This document shows, piece by piece, positions 33,950-42,334 of a stretch of DNA of 64,000 nt. Location: positions 1 to 64,000 of IMG/VR virus record IMGVR_UViG_3300047496_000334; one strand, 5' to 3'. The notes beneath the pieces were generated by a model. It was not told the origin of the DNA. It ran no database searches and was given only the letters and a program-made list of their open reading frames with translations. Every line of letters starts with the position of its first letter. Position 1 is the first letter of the stretch. The stretch comes from a virus. The position numbers and the translations under genes were made by a program.

Positions 33950-34189
33950 TTAAGCCCATACGCCCAGCACCAGCGGGCCATTAATATCATCTTCCGCCAC
34001 GCCGGTTGGAAGGGTTATCACGCTGCCGTCGGTTATCCGTATAGCCACATACCAAAGGTTGTTTGCCTGCATGGGGCCGATAACATTCTGATAGGCGAGC
34101 TGTATGAAACCGCCCTGTACGGTGGTGAGCATCCCTGCCAGCAGGTCATAGCTTGCAGCGCATAGGTAGTAATCCGTTCCATTTATCAT
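33950..34189 (-). CDS. Small structural-cluster protein
   Basis: Starting at ATG 34189, which overlaps the previous TGA (ATGA), gives 79 residues: INGTDYYLCAASYDLLAGML and VIGPMQANNLWYVAIRITDG. It is coupled to the head-fibre-like gene. Unknown role, likely virion associated. Confidence 0.55.
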   Translation of the reverse strand: MINGTDYYLCAASYDLLAGMLTTVQGGFIQLAYQNVIGPMQANNLWYVAIRITDGSVITLPTGVAEDDINGPLVLGVWA

Positions 34190-35532
34190 GTCGTTATACT
34201 CGCTAATTGTGAGGGGGTTAGCTGATAATTCCAGTAGCTGGCCTTGCGAATCCACATATTGGGCAGAGTCTGGTAATGCATTGCGCCGGAAGCGATATTG
34301 AACTGCACTATAGTAGGGGTGGCTGATACTGTAGAAGAGCCTGTATAATTAGTGGCGTTTACCGCAAAATTAATGACCTGCCCCACTGCCCATGAAGAAG
34401 CCATTTTATAGACTTTTCCGGTGACAACGGATAAGGGTGATGAACCGCTGCTTGTAGTGACCCCCGCTACCGCAACCCCTGCCGCCGATATAGATGGATT
34501 CTGGCCTGCCGGGATACTAAACTCGCCGCCGTCGATAAAATCCGTTCCTGTGCTTGAACCGACAAAGCAGGCGGTGCTGGGAAAGGCATTGACAGTGCCT
34601 TCCATGATCCATTCGGTCTGAAGCGTGCCTTTGGTGGTATTATAGAAAGACAGGTTTGTCGTATAAAGGCTATCCGCCGCCCGCGTGACGGTGCTGCCGG
34701 TCGTAGGCAGGTAAGAACTTGCAGAGGGGGCGGCCTCGCATTGCACGCCGAAAACATAGACACCGGTTCCCGTGCCACCGGAATAAACCGCAAGCCGCGC
34801 CGCACTGGTAACATTGTTGACAAGCCCTAGTGCCACCACAGCGGCAGCGCTTGCGTTGGCCGTAGCCGTCAGCGAGCAGCGATACCAGCCATTGGAAAGC
34901 GCCTGTATGCTTTGCGCAACGTTTGTGCTTCCCGTACCCCCTACCGTGCCGTTGGCGAGGTTGAAGTTGGCATACTGCGTAGAAGCAAAGCCGCTCACGC
35001 CATAGGTAAGCTGGACTACGCTTTGCCCATTAGCTTTTGCAAAACAGGATAAAGTATAGGTAGTGCCCGAAGCAAAGCTCGTGCCCGGCGTATACTGGGT
35101 GTAATGGCGATCGTTTGCGGCGTTATCGATAAGCGAAGTGGCGTCCATCAGGCCATCAGGTGAAATCGTTGCCGCCGTGGTTGCGCTCGCAGAGTTGAAC
35201 GACCAGTAAGTGCCGCTGTCCGGAATGGAATGCTCCACCAGATTAGTGGTTGCATTGGGTTCCATCAGCAGGCCATTGAGCACCAGCGTGGACGGGTTAT
35301 AATCAAAGCGCGGTACATTATTTGCCGCACTTACCAACACTCCCGCAGAATTATAATAAGTGGCATTGGAAGCACGGGAATACGTCAAAGAGGGGGGAAT
35401 GGAACTTAACAAAAAATTATAATTAATGACAGGTGAATATGCACTTACCCCCAAAGAGCCGCTTACGCCCTTGGGGACACTGGACAATCCCTTGTACCCC
35501 GAAACGCCTTTTAGGGGTTGCGAGACTGCCAT
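34186..35532 (-). CDS. Head-spike/fibre-like protein
   Basis: 448 residues. Contains the pattern of the phage head spike fibre domain: GTSFASGTTYTLSCFAKANG, then GTGTGVYVFGVQCEA ... SYLPTTGSTVTRAADSLY, followed by a LamG-like lectin part (TLQTEWIMEG; KMASSWAVGQVINFAV). The N-terminus KGVSGYKGLSSVPKGVSG has short repeats. It may decorate the head or bind carbohydrate. Confidence 0.65.
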   Translation of the reverse strand: MAVSQPLKGVSGYKGLSSVPKGVSGSLGVSAYSPVINYNFLLSSIPPSLTYSRASNATYYNSAGVLVSAANNVPRFDYNPSTLVLNGLLMEPNATTNLVEHSIPDSGTYWSFNSASATTAATISPDGLMDATSLIDNAANDRHYTQYTPGTSFASGTTYTLSCFAKANGQSVVQLTYGVSGFASTQYANFNLANGTVGGTGSTNVAQSIQALSNGWYRCSLTATANASAAAVVALGLVNNVTSAARLAVYSGGTGTGVYVFGVQCEAAPSASSYLPTTGSTVTRAADSLYTTNLSFYNTTKGTLQTEWIMEGTVNAFPSTACFVGSSTGTDFIDGGEFSIPAGQNPSISAAGVAVAGVTTSSGSSPLSVVTGKVYKMASSWAVGQVINFAVNATNYTGSSTVSATPTIVQFNIASGAMHYQTLPNMWIRKASYWNYQLTPSQLASITT

Positions 35533-35543
35533 TGCATTTTACC

Positions 35544-36761
35544 TTATACCGGAGTTGTGCCGTAGAGGTACTGCGGAGTCTGCGGCGATGCTTTTCCAGA
35601 ATTGCTAAACGGAAGCGTTTGATAAAAGGCAAGCCTGTTAATCCCCTGCGAAGAAGTCTGAAGCGCATAGGTTCCGCGCGGATCGCCAGTTGACGTAGTG
35701 GCGGGACTGGTCTGGTCGCCCGCGGTCCAGCCTACGTTTGAAATAATAAAGCTTCCGGCATAGAAAATAGAAAGATTTTCCCATAAATCCGAGCGGAACA
35801 TGAAGCCAAACAAGTCTTGCGTAGTCACAGAATAAGTATGGGTGCTATCCACAAAGCCGGGAGTTACCGAATTAATAATCTTATAGCATTTCTTTGATTT
35901 ACCCGTTGTCGCGCCAGATGCAATGGTGATTATTTCACTCTGCGTCTGGCCGTAAATGTCAGCACCTCTTACCGTGAAAGATCCGCCCGTTGCTGCCACC
36001 GTCCCCGTCACGGCAATGCCACGCTCCAAAGCCTGCGTTTCATCCCAGATAAGGGCAGCGCCACCTGCAACATAAGGAGCGTAAAAAGTGGGGCGGATAG
36101 CAGGAGTAGCGCCATTAAGATTGGCCCATCCAGGCAATCCAGAACAGATACGAGCGGTCGTAGAATTGCTGGCAAGCGGAGAGTCTGCAATGGTAATAGT
36201 CGTGGGGGTCGGCGTGCCGGTAACATAAGTAAACAAATGAGTGGTGCCAGCAGCGTTACCCACATTGGTTATAATAATCGGCTGGCCATTGCGGTAAATA
36301 GAGCTATTGGCGACAGTTACCGTCTTATTGGCAGAAGTAACAGTCGGAGTCTCAATTCCCAGATCCATGGCAAGCGCACCCGTCTGCACAAGACCGGTCG
36401 CAAAATTGCGGTAAGGAACATTCAACGTTATGCCGACCGAAGCATTGGTGGCAAGCGTCATTGCCGTGCCGTTAATAGCGGGCTGCGGACTCGCCACATT
36501 CGCCGGACCGCCTGCAGTGCCAACTGTAGATGGAATGCAATTCACCGAAAGAATTTCAGGCGTATTAAAAAATGTCGGTATTACTCCGGGATTATCGAGC
36601 GCATCTTTAGGCATGGGATAATAGCGAACGTCGGGAAATCCATCAGCCTGATAAGTAATATCAGGGCCAGCAAGAGGGTCTGTATTTTGCGGCGCACCTG
36701 ATAAAGCGTCCAGCATATTGCCAGCGCTAATCATCGGTCCTGCATTTACTGTGGCTGACAT
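35544..36761 (-). CDS. Hypothetical major virion component
   Basis: 405 residues, beta-rich with Ser/Thr/Asn-rich loops. N-terminal VNAGPMISAGNMLDALSGAP, then AMTLATNASVGITLNVPYRN and a late LFGFMFRSDLWENLSIFYAG. Its size and place directly downstream of the capsid gene suggest a decoration or tail component. No family recognised. Confidence 0.5.
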   Translation of the reverse strand: MSATVNAGPMISAGNMLDALSGAPQNTDPLAGPDITYQADGFPDVRYYPMPKDALDNPGVIPTFFNTPEILSVNCIPSTVGTAGGPANVASPQPAINGTAMTLATNASVGITLNVPYRNFATGLVQTGALAMDLGIETPTVTSANKTVTVANSSIYRNGQPIIITNVGNAAGTTHLFTYVTGTPTPTTITIADSPLASNSTTARICSGLPGWANLNGATPAIRPTFYAPYVAGGAALIWDETQALERGIAVTGTVAATGGSFTVRGADIYGQTQSEIITIASGATTGKSKKCYKIINSVTPGFVDSTHTYSVTTQDLFGFMFRSDLWENLSIFYAGSFIISNVGWTAGDQTSPATTSTGDPRGTYALQTSSQGINRLAFYQTLPFSNSGKASPQTPQYLYGTTPV

Positions 36762-36794
36762 GGGCTATTTCCTAATTTTAATATACACAAAACC

Positions 36795-37703
36795 TTAGAG
36801 AAGCGGCGCAGTGCCCCAGAGTGCGCGCCAGTCATTGTACCCGAATGAATAACGCTGATAACCTTTCACCAGAACGTTGTCAGTCGTGTCGTCCGTCCAG
36901 ATGGAAGTTTCAAACGGAATGCGCTCAAGATAAATGAGCCCCTTAATATTGGAGAGTACAAACCATGCGTAATTGGACGTAAAGAAGTCCATCACCTCAT
37001 AGCCTTCGGGAAGCTGACCGGTGGCAATAAGTGCATTCACATCGTTATCTGCCGTACCGGGGCGAAGCTCTGTTTTGGTGAGGCGCGATGCCACATATTC
37101 CAAAGAAGGCGGCACCAGAAGCTTACGGCCACGCGCAAAGATTTTGAGGTTAGCGTTGTTACGGAAAGCGCGAATGGCAATAAGGGCATTATAAAGCGAT
37201 GTCTCGTTAAGATCTACATCAGTCGTAGGCTGATTGGCAACCGTGCCGCCGTCAACTGGATGAGCCGTATTGATGAGCGATACGCCATCTCCGCCAATCT
37301 GAGTCTGATAGGTGGTCGCCGTATTAAACAGGTTGGCGCCAAGGATTTCCTGACCCTGCTGGAATGATTCCAGAAGACCAAGATTCATCGGGTCAAAGGC
37401 AGTTTTGTAAAGGTTGTCATCAATAGATTTGCGCGTCAGTGAGTAACCAAGCGCAATTTCCAGATGTTCCTGCGTATAAACATAACGCTGACCGGAATTG
37501 TTGTCAAAGGTGGTTGCCTGACCCTCTGCTTTGATGTACGGCAGACCGACATAGCGCATACTGACCGAGCGCTCGACCGCCATCTGCGATGTGCCTTTGC
37601 TGTAGACTTTCGACCACTGCATCGGAATCTGTTCATACATGCCCGGAAGTTCCATGACGCCCGGCAGGAGGAGATCTTTAATATAGGCAAGTGATATGGC
37701 CAT
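36795..37703 (-). CDS. Major capsid protein
   Basis: 302 residues with the layout of a Mu gpT/HK97-fold capsid subunit: N-terminal PGVMELPGMYEQIPMQW, then VGLPYIKAEGQA, EHLEIALGYSLTRKSIDD, the block LFNTATTY...DGVSLINTAHPVDGG and the C-terminal NVLVKGYQRYSFGYNDWRAL. There is no delta domain before it, but a scaffold-like gene lies upstream. Self-assembly forms the head. Confidence 0.75.
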   Translation of the reverse strand: MAISLAYIKDLLLPGVMELPGMYEQIPMQWSKVYSKGTSQMAVERSVSMRYVGLPYIKAEGQATTFDNNSGQRYVYTQEHLEIALGYSLTRKSIDDNLYKTAFDPMNLGLLESFQQGQEILGANLFNTATTYQTQIGGDGVSLINTAHPVDGGTVANQPTTDVDLNETSLYNALIAIRAFRNNANLKIFARGRKLLVPPSLEYVASRLTKTELRPGTADNDVNALIATGQLPEGYEVMDFFTSNYAWFVLSNIKGLIYLERIPFETSIWTDDTTDNVLVKGYQRYSFGYNDWRALWGTAPLL

Positions 37704-37718
37704 AGGTCTCTATTCCCC

Positions 37719-38333
37719 TTATACGCCGGTTGCGTTAGTTGCCGACCAAGCAGTAGGATTGGCAATAACTTCGATAGTGTTGTTAGCCTGTGTATTGTCA
37801 TAACCAAGGTTCCCAATGGGGCCGAGGTAATTGTTATAACCGATACCCAGAATGCGGAACGGATAAGTGCTGGCTGTAGAAACAGTAGCAAAATCTACAT
37901 AGGCCGTGCTGAGTCCGGTCGTTGTATTGGGAGCCGCATTGGCTGCAAAGTTAATATTCAGGCCAACGTTTGCCTGAACCACCGGGCCGCCATCGCCTGA
38001 CTGGACAGCGAACACTGCCTGTGGATCGGTAATAACTGAAGCAAAAACACTGTTTGCAAGGGCAGTGCCAGGAGCAAGCCATGCGAGTGTGCGAATTTTT
38101 TTCTGCTGGACGGTGTCGTAATACTCGACCCAGTCAATAACGCCAAAAACGGGGTTATCCGTGGTAAGCGCGCGGTCAATAAAACCAGTATTGAGAAGTT
38201 TTACTACATCGCCCTTGCCAAAGGAATTGGCATTGGTGCTGGCAATTTCAGCGATCGTAGTCTGATAAGTAGGGGCACCGCTATAATAGTTGCGAACGAA
38301 GCTAAAGCCGTTCGGAGCGAAAGTATTAGCCAT
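37719..38333 (-). CDS. Head decoration-like protein
   Basis: 204 residues: MANTFAPNGFSFVRNYYSG at the start, GDVVKLLNTGFIDRALTT and TYPFRILGIGYNNYLG further on. This family is found directly upstream of the capsid gene in numerous phages and is usually assigned as a decoration or head-stabilising protein. Beta-rich. Confidence 0.6.
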   Translation of the reverse strand: MANTFAPNGFSFVRNYYSGAPTYQTTIAEIASTNANSFGKGDVVKLLNTGFIDRALTTDNPVFGVIDWVEYYDTVQQKKIRTLAWLAPGTALANSVFASVITDPQAVFAVQSGDGGPVVQANVGLNINFAANAAPNTTTGLSTAYVDFATVSTASTYPFRILGIGYNNYLGPIGNLGYDNTQANNTIEVIANPTAWSATNATGV

Positions 38334-38399
38334 ATGAACAAACTCTTTTGTTCTATGAGTAACACATCCGGCGCGGAGGGTTGGTCTCGTTCAATTTAC

Positions 38400-38418
38400 C
38401 ACTTGCGGCGCGCAAGTG
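38400..38418. other. Perfect hairpin in the capsid-operon leader
   Basis: CACTTGCG (38400-38407), loop GCG, CGCAAGTG (38411-38418): an 8-bp perfect stem in the 144-nt gap between the spanin-like genes and the capsid cluster. No T-run follows on the minus strand. It could be an mRNA processing or stability element at the 5' end of capsid transcripts; this is inference. A TATAAC at 38436-ish on the minus strand is too weak to call a promoter. Confidence 0.45.
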
Positions 38419-38477
38419 AACTTCATTAATGGTTATAATAACATTTTATGCCATTAAGGCAAAGATTTTTTTATGGT

Positions 38478-38585
38478 CTATTTATTAGGCGGGATGTGCA
38501 GAGGTGTATAGCGGAACCATAGCGCATCCCATTTATCGTCTTCGGCGCATCCTGATAGCAAAAGAATCAGGATGACTATCCTCAT
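38478..38585 (-). CDS. 35-residue micro-lipoprotein of the lysis cluster
   Basis: MRIVILILLLSGCAEDDKWD followed by 15 more residues. The signal peptide is nearly the whole N-terminal half and LLSGC is a proper lipobox, giving a mature lipopeptide of about 23 residues. The ATG (38583-38585) overlaps the TGA of the Rz1-like gene (ATGA). A second tiny lipoprotein after an Rz/Rz1 pair is unusual. It may help outer-membrane disruption, by inference. Confidence 0.6.
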   Translation of the reverse strand: MRIVILILLLSGCAEDDKWDALWFRYTPLHIPPNK

Positions 38586-38794
38586 TTTGGAGGTGCCCAT
38601 CCGCAATGCGATATCCCATAAACATCGACTATCTTTAATTTGCGCGCATTCATATCGCTCAAAAACTCGGAAGAATCTAAATAAACAGGGCTGGCGACTA
38701 AACAAAAATCATTATTATTGCTTTGTTTCGTGCAGCCACTTATTTGCATCGCCATCAGGCTCAGACATAATCTTATCACGAATTGTTTTTGCAT
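38582..38794 (-). CDS. Rz1-like outer-membrane spanin lipoprotein
   Basis: 70 residues from ATG 38794. Signal peptide VIRLCLSLMAMQISGC ends in a lipobox (ISGC). After it come PVYLDSSEFLSD and the C-terminal SHCGW, resembling small Rz1-like phage lipoproteins with conserved D and C. It starts inside the 38715 gene in another frame, the typical nested spanin layout. Confidence 0.7.
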   Translation of the reverse strand: MQKQFVIRLCLSLMAMQISGCTKQSNNNDFCLVASPVYLDSSEFLSDMNARKLKIVDVYGISHCGWAPPK

Positions 38795-38939
38795 CACAAG
38801 CTGCCCTTAAAGACTGTTCGCTATCAGAATTCTGCTGTTTTAATTCACCCATTTCCTGCATCTGATCATCATGAGTCTTTTGCTTCTCTTTTACAAAAAA
38901 ACTAATTACCCATTCGATAACAGATGCAAGAAATGACAT
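38715..38939 (-). CDS. Inner-membrane spanin-like (Rz) protein
   Basis: 74 residues with one N-terminal membrane anchor (LASVIEWVISFFV) and a charged periplasmic helix (KEKQKTHDDQMQEMGELKQQ ... LRAACDAKTIRDKI). Overlapped by the lipoprotein gene in a different frame for 80 nt, the arrangement of Rz/Rz1. It would span the periplasm to fuse inner and outer membranes at lysis of a Gram-negative host. Confidence 0.65.
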   Translation of the reverse strand: MSFLASVIEWVISFFVKEKQKTHDDQMQEMGELKQQNSDSEQSLRAACDAKTIRDKIMSEPDGDANKWLHETKQ

Positions 38940-38943
38940 AAAA

Positions 38944-39312
38944 TTAAGATGCAGCCGTTACGGAAGCAGCGGTGCCATTGACAGCCGCCTGCGCGGCTGA
39001 AATCTTGGCAGACACCATCGCAGATAGCGTTACAGCCGCTTCCTGCGATAGCGAAACTCCCTGTGAAGCAAGGACTGGCAAAAGAGATTCGGCACCAGCT
39101 ACAATGCCTGCAATAGGATCCCCCCCAGTCGTGATTGCCGTTGTGATTCCAGTCAGCAACGCAGATCCATCGGCAAGTAAATCTTTTTCAAACACAGGCG
39201 AAAGTTCGTCAATAATACTTTTTGCATTTGACACAACAACAGCGGCAGATGTGCCAAACCAGTTTAGAAAACCTGCCCAGCCGTTCTTAAAGAAAATAAA
39301 GATAGCGTTCAT
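38944..39312 (-). CDS. Hypothetical protein with possible N-terminal membrane helix
   Basis: From ATG 39312, where GGAG sits 6 nt upstream, it is 122 residues. N-terminus NAIFIFFKNGWAGFLNWFGTSAAVVV is hydrophobic; the remainder is Ala/Ser/Thr-rich and amphipathic (ITTAITTGGDPIAGIVAGAE). It lies immediately upstream of the spanin genes, so a holin or lysis accessory is a fair guess, but no motif supports it. Confidence 0.5.
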   Translation of the reverse strand: MNAIFIFFKNGWAGFLNWFGTSAAVVVSNAKSIIDELSPVFEKDLLADGSALLTGITTAITTGGDPIAGIVAGAESLLPVLASQGVSLSQEAAVTLSAMVSAKISAAQAAVNGTAASVTAAS

Positions 39313-39336
39313 TTTAATCTCCATTAAATAGTTAAT

Positions 39337-39930
39337 TTATTCAGGCACGGACACAGCAGCAGGATTGCCGCCTTGTAGTTTTTCCTCAAAGCCACGTTCA
39401 AGCACAAATCTTTTTCCGGGAATATCCTTATGTTCCGACGTCATTCCCATTTCAGCCATCTTGTCCTGGACAAGAGCGCCAGCCTTGCGACCTTCTTCTT
39501 TTTTAGCCGCATCGCTCATAGTTTTGGGCCGATACATGAGAACCAGACCTTCATATTCAAATATGTCGCCCGTGACAAAAGAGGCAAAATGCTCTGCAAA
39601 TCCATCAGAATTGCTGGGAAGAAAACGCCACCCGGCGCGCCATACTTCCGCGCTATGCTTTTTATCGGCTTTATTTAAAACGCTGGAGCGCTTCCATTCA
39701 ATGGCAATGCCATCGGGGATAAGCTCTTTAGGGACATATAAAAAGTCCTTAGCCTCATCCACTTCACGTTTAATTCCAGAAAAATCCGCAAGTGAAATAG
39801 CCTTACGCGGCACAGAAGCTGTGCTTATTTCTGCCTCCGGAAGCGGTTTGCCGCGATGGACTGCCAGCGCATCAGGCGCTTGTGTTGCTTGCTGACCCCA
39901 AGGCTTGGCTGCTGTCGGAATATCTACCAT
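39337..39930 (-). CDS. Hypothetical head-cluster protein
   Basis: 197 residues; N-terminal half with AISLADFSGIKREVDEAKDF, middle YVPKELIPDGIAIEWKRSS, and a C-terminal helix EEGRKAGALVQDKMAEMGM ... KRFVLERGF. Adjacent to the scaffold-like gene with a one-base overlap. Perhaps a capsid assembly factor. No family recognised. Confidence 0.5.
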   Translation of the reverse strand: MVDIPTAAKPWGQQATQAPDALAVHRGKPLPEAEISTASVPRKAISLADFSGIKREVDEAKDFLYVPKELIPDGIAIEWKRSSVLNKADKKHSAEVWRAGWRFLPSNSDGFAEHFASFVTGDIFEYEGLVLMYRPKTMSDAAKKEEGRKAGALVQDKMAEMGMTSEHKDIPGKRFVLERGFEEKLQGGNPAAVSVPE

Positions 39931-40958
39931 TATATTTTCTCCCCGTTAGCGCGTTTATCTTTAATTTCTAACTGACGAGCTGCATAGCGCTTGTACGCCT
40001 CTCCATCAGAAAGCTTGAACATTGAATTTTTGCCGTAAATCTTAATAGCCTGTTCACGCATATTGCCGTCAAGCTTAAAGGTTCTTCGCCCTGTGCGCTG
40101 TTCCTCGGCAGCATTACCGCCGCGCGCACCAGCTCCGGTCGAATCATGGCTGGCAGGGGCTGCCATCGAAGTCCCGGAGGCGGTTTTACGCACGGATGCA
40201 ACAACGGTGGAAGAAGAATTTTCATCGTCATATCCAGCTTCAGCTAAAGCTGAATTTATGCGGCGAAAATACTCGGAACTATCCGCAGGAACCCCATCTT
40301 CAATAGCATCTTCATGGGCTGCCACTGCAATGCGCTTATATTTTTTATCCGTATTAAATTTAGGATGGGAGTCGACCCATTCACGCGCTTTTGGACTCAT
40401 GTCATCATTGGCAGTCTTAACTTGCGGCTTATTTTTCTCTTTTTCTTTCCAGTTGTCAAAATGGGCCTTGGCTCCCTCTGCGCCTTTTTGCTTATAGACA
40501 GCTTCAGCCAGCTTCTTTTGCAGTGCAATTTGCTCTTTAGCGGGTTTGCCCGTATCAATGGCCTCTTCAAGCGCGCGTTCCGCATTTTCCACTTCAGCTT
40601 TGGCGGTTTCTACGCGATTTAAAATAGCAGCTTCCTGCGCCACCACTTTTTCGCTTTCAGCTTTTGTCAGCGTGTCCCTCGTGGCATTAACCTGAGCGCG
40701 GGCAGTATCACGCTCCCGTTCTGCCGCTAAGCGACGCTCTTTTTCGTCTGCCAATGCCCTTTCGGCAGATTCCTGATTTTTGCGCAATTCTGCAATCGGA
40801 TCATCCTTGGGCTTTCTGGCAGTATTCGCGCCAATAGGCGTACCTTCCGGCTCACCGGCATGTTCAATAACAACATCTTCAGGCTTAACCTGTGGCGATG
40901 ACATTATGACAGTATTGTTTTCAGCTAATTTAGACTCGTCTTTGGGAACTTCTACCAT
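39930..40958 (-). CDS. Scaffold-like protein
   Basis: 342 residues, rich in Glu, Ala and Lys, with a long central coiled coil (RKNQESAERALADEKERR; AQEAAILNRVETAKAEVENA) and a helical C-terminal segment (LADEYFRRINSALAEAGYDD region). This is the typical composition of phage capsid scaffolds, and it lies just upstream of the capsid block in transcription order (portal, ..., scaffold-like, ..., capsid). Confidence 0.65.
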   Translation of the reverse strand: MVEVPKDESKLAENNTVIMSSPQVKPEDVVIEHAGEPEGTPIGANTARKPKDDPIAELRKNQESAERALADEKERRLAAERERDTARAQVNATRDTLTKAESEKVVAQEAAILNRVETAKAEVENAERALEEAIDTGKPAKEQIALQKKLAEAVYKQKGAEGAKAHFDNWKEKEKNKPQVKTANDDMSPKAREWVDSHPKFNTDKKYKRIAVAAHEDAIEDGVPADSSEYFRRINSALAEAGYDDENSSSTVVASVRKTASGTSMAAPASHDSTGAGARGGNAAEEQRTGRRTFKLDGNMREQAIKIYGKNSMFKLSDGEAYKRYAARQLEIKDKRANGEKI

Positions 40959-40962
40959 TTTC

Positions 40963-41403
40963 TTACCATACTAAAGTTGGATCTTCGATGACCGCGTCGA
41001 TATGAATGTCCTGTAGAAATCTGCAATGAAGACCGGCAATCTCACGAGCAGAGCCATGCACCGGCCTATAGGTAATCCACTCAAGCGGCTCAGCCTTAAA
41101 TCCTGCAAAGCTAGTGCTTGCATCGTCTTTAAATGCAGCAGCGCCAATTTTTAACACTAAGCCAGCCGCTCCTTGAAATTTATCCTCTTCCATGGACGCA
41201 TCGGTACGATAAAGACCGCCTTCAGTCTTTTCAGGCTGACGATAAGTTGCAACCAGCATTTTATCAGCCGATAAGCGGACACTATCCAGATATGGAGATA
41301 TAAAATCAAGAATAGCCTTATGTGGATTGGCTGAGTATTCATTGGTTTTATGAATATTCTTCCCATAATTATCACGCTCACGTCGATTGGCAAAGTCAGG
41401 CAT
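40963..41403 (-). CDS. GroES-like protein
   Basis: 146 residues. From about residue 35 it shows a co-chaperonin-like pattern: LDSVRLSADKMLVATYRQPEKTEGGLYRT, EDKFQGAAGLVLKIG, then WITYRPVHGSAREIAG and CRFLQDIHI. The GGLYRT mobile-loop-like part and GLVLKIG match Cpn10. Phage GroES relatives (as T4 gp31) help fold capsid proteins, and this gene sits in the head block next to the scaffold-like gene. Confidence 0.75.
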   Translation of the reverse strand: MPDFANRRERDNYGKNIHKTNEYSANPHKAILDFISPYLDSVRLSADKMLVATYRQPEKTEGGLYRTDASMEEDKFQGAAGLVLKIGAAAFKDDASTSFAGFKAEPLEWITYRPVHGSAREIAGLHCRFLQDIHIDAVIEDPTLVW

Positions 41404-41584
41404 CGTTTAATTTCCTTTCAATTTCCTGAGACCATGTAAGAACTTCTTTTAACGCCATAAGAAATCCGCGCTGAATTCCGTTTTCATGCGGATCGCCATT
41501 ACGCATATTGACAAAATTGTCACCACGCTCAAGAGCCTCTTCCTTGATGCGGTTTTCCAGAATATCTCTAAATTTAGAACTCAT
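41396..41584 (-). CDS. Small helical head-cluster protein
   Basis: 62 residues: FRDILENRIKEEALERGDNF then GIQRGFLMALKEVLTWSQEI. Two amphipathic helices. It overlaps the GroES-like gene by 8 nt and recurs as a small protein in phage head operons. No function known. Confidence 0.55.
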   Translation of the reverse strand: MSSKFRDILENRIKEEALERGDNFVNMRNGDPHENGIQRGFLMALKEVLTWSQEIERKLNDA

Positions 41585-41609
41585 TCATCTCCATTCGGAG
41601 ATATCAAAA

Positions 41610-41632
41610 TTCATCAACATTGCATTGATGAA
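41610..41632 (-). terminator. Hairpin between head genes, possible terminator
   Basis: TTCATCAA (41610-41617) and TTGATGAA (41625-41632) form an 8-bp perfect stem with a 7-nt loop. On the minus strand it is followed by ATTTTGAT. It lies just after the KGG-rich gene and before the 41584 gene, in a 140-nt gap that otherwise holds nothing recognised. A weak or partial terminator is the best reading. Confidence 0.4.
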
Positions 41633-41725
41633 ACCGGGCCAGCCGGGCGATTATCGCTTTAATATCTCTACTTTATGCTTTGCAGTATGCAGTTCGTAGA
41701 AAAATCTTAGCCCTTTACATTAATA

Positions 41726-42334
41726 TTAAGGAGCAGCCTCAGCATTGTTACGTTTTTCCAGCCTTCCCTTACCGCCGCCAGCGCCAAATTGCATTTTAGA
41801 GACCTTACCGCCCTTGGCGCGCATCGGCATACCAGCACCCGGAGGCAATGGAGTGCCTGGCCCCATCGGAGGCGGACCGCCTGCACCCGGAGGCGGCATT
41901 GCAGGGCGCGGAGCTGGCATCGGAGCAGCCATAGCAGGCGCAGGGGCTGCAATTGGACCGCCAGAAGCAGGCTGTGGACCATGGCCTCCCACAATAACAT
42001 TAATCTGAGTCTTGCCCTTAGCTTTCACCTTGCCGCCCTTGGCAAATTTTTCTTTGCCAGCAGGGAATGGCTGCGTTGTATTGGCGTCACCCTTAGCAGT
42101 CTGACGGCTGATTTTATCAAGACGCTTTTTGGGCATTCCGCCATGGACAAAGCCACCTTCAGCCTTCTTTTCCTTCAAATCCTTTTTTTTTACCATTTTT
42201 TTGATGAGCTTTTTGTCTTCTGCCTCATCCTTATGAACGGCGCCACCTTTTGCATAGGTGCCAATTTTAGTGGAATATCCAGCCTGCTTCAAAATGCGAT
42301 GTGCATTTTCCCGCTTATGTTCATCATGTTTCAT
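41726..42334 (-). CDS. KGG-motif virion protein with Pro-rich tail
   Basis: 202 residues from ATG 42334, overlapping the previous stop (ATGA). Basic first half with repeated motifs: YAKGGAVHKDEAEDKKLIKK, KAEGGFVHGGMPKKRLDK, KFAKGGKVKAKGKTQINVIV; second half a Pro/Ala/Met-rich linker. The Met/Pro part may be low-complexity spacer. The RLDK block links it to the two basic proteins at 31692-32298. Confidence 0.5.
   Translation of the reverse strand: MKHDEHKRENAHRILKQAGYSTKIGTYAKGGAVHKDEAEDKKLIKKMVKKKDLKEKKAEGGFVHGGMPKKRLDKISRQTAKGDANTTQPFPAGKEKFAKGGKVKAKGKTQINVIVGGHGPQPASGGPIAAPAPAMAAPMPAPRPAMPPPGAGGPPPMGPGTPLPPGAGMPMRAKGGKVSKMQFGAGGGKGRLEKRNNAEAAP

Noticed and set aside
36237-36701. Plus-strand ORF of 154 codons inside a virion gene
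   Set aside because: It is antisense to a long minus gene, with Arg/His/Ile-rich shadow composition and no ribosome-binding site.
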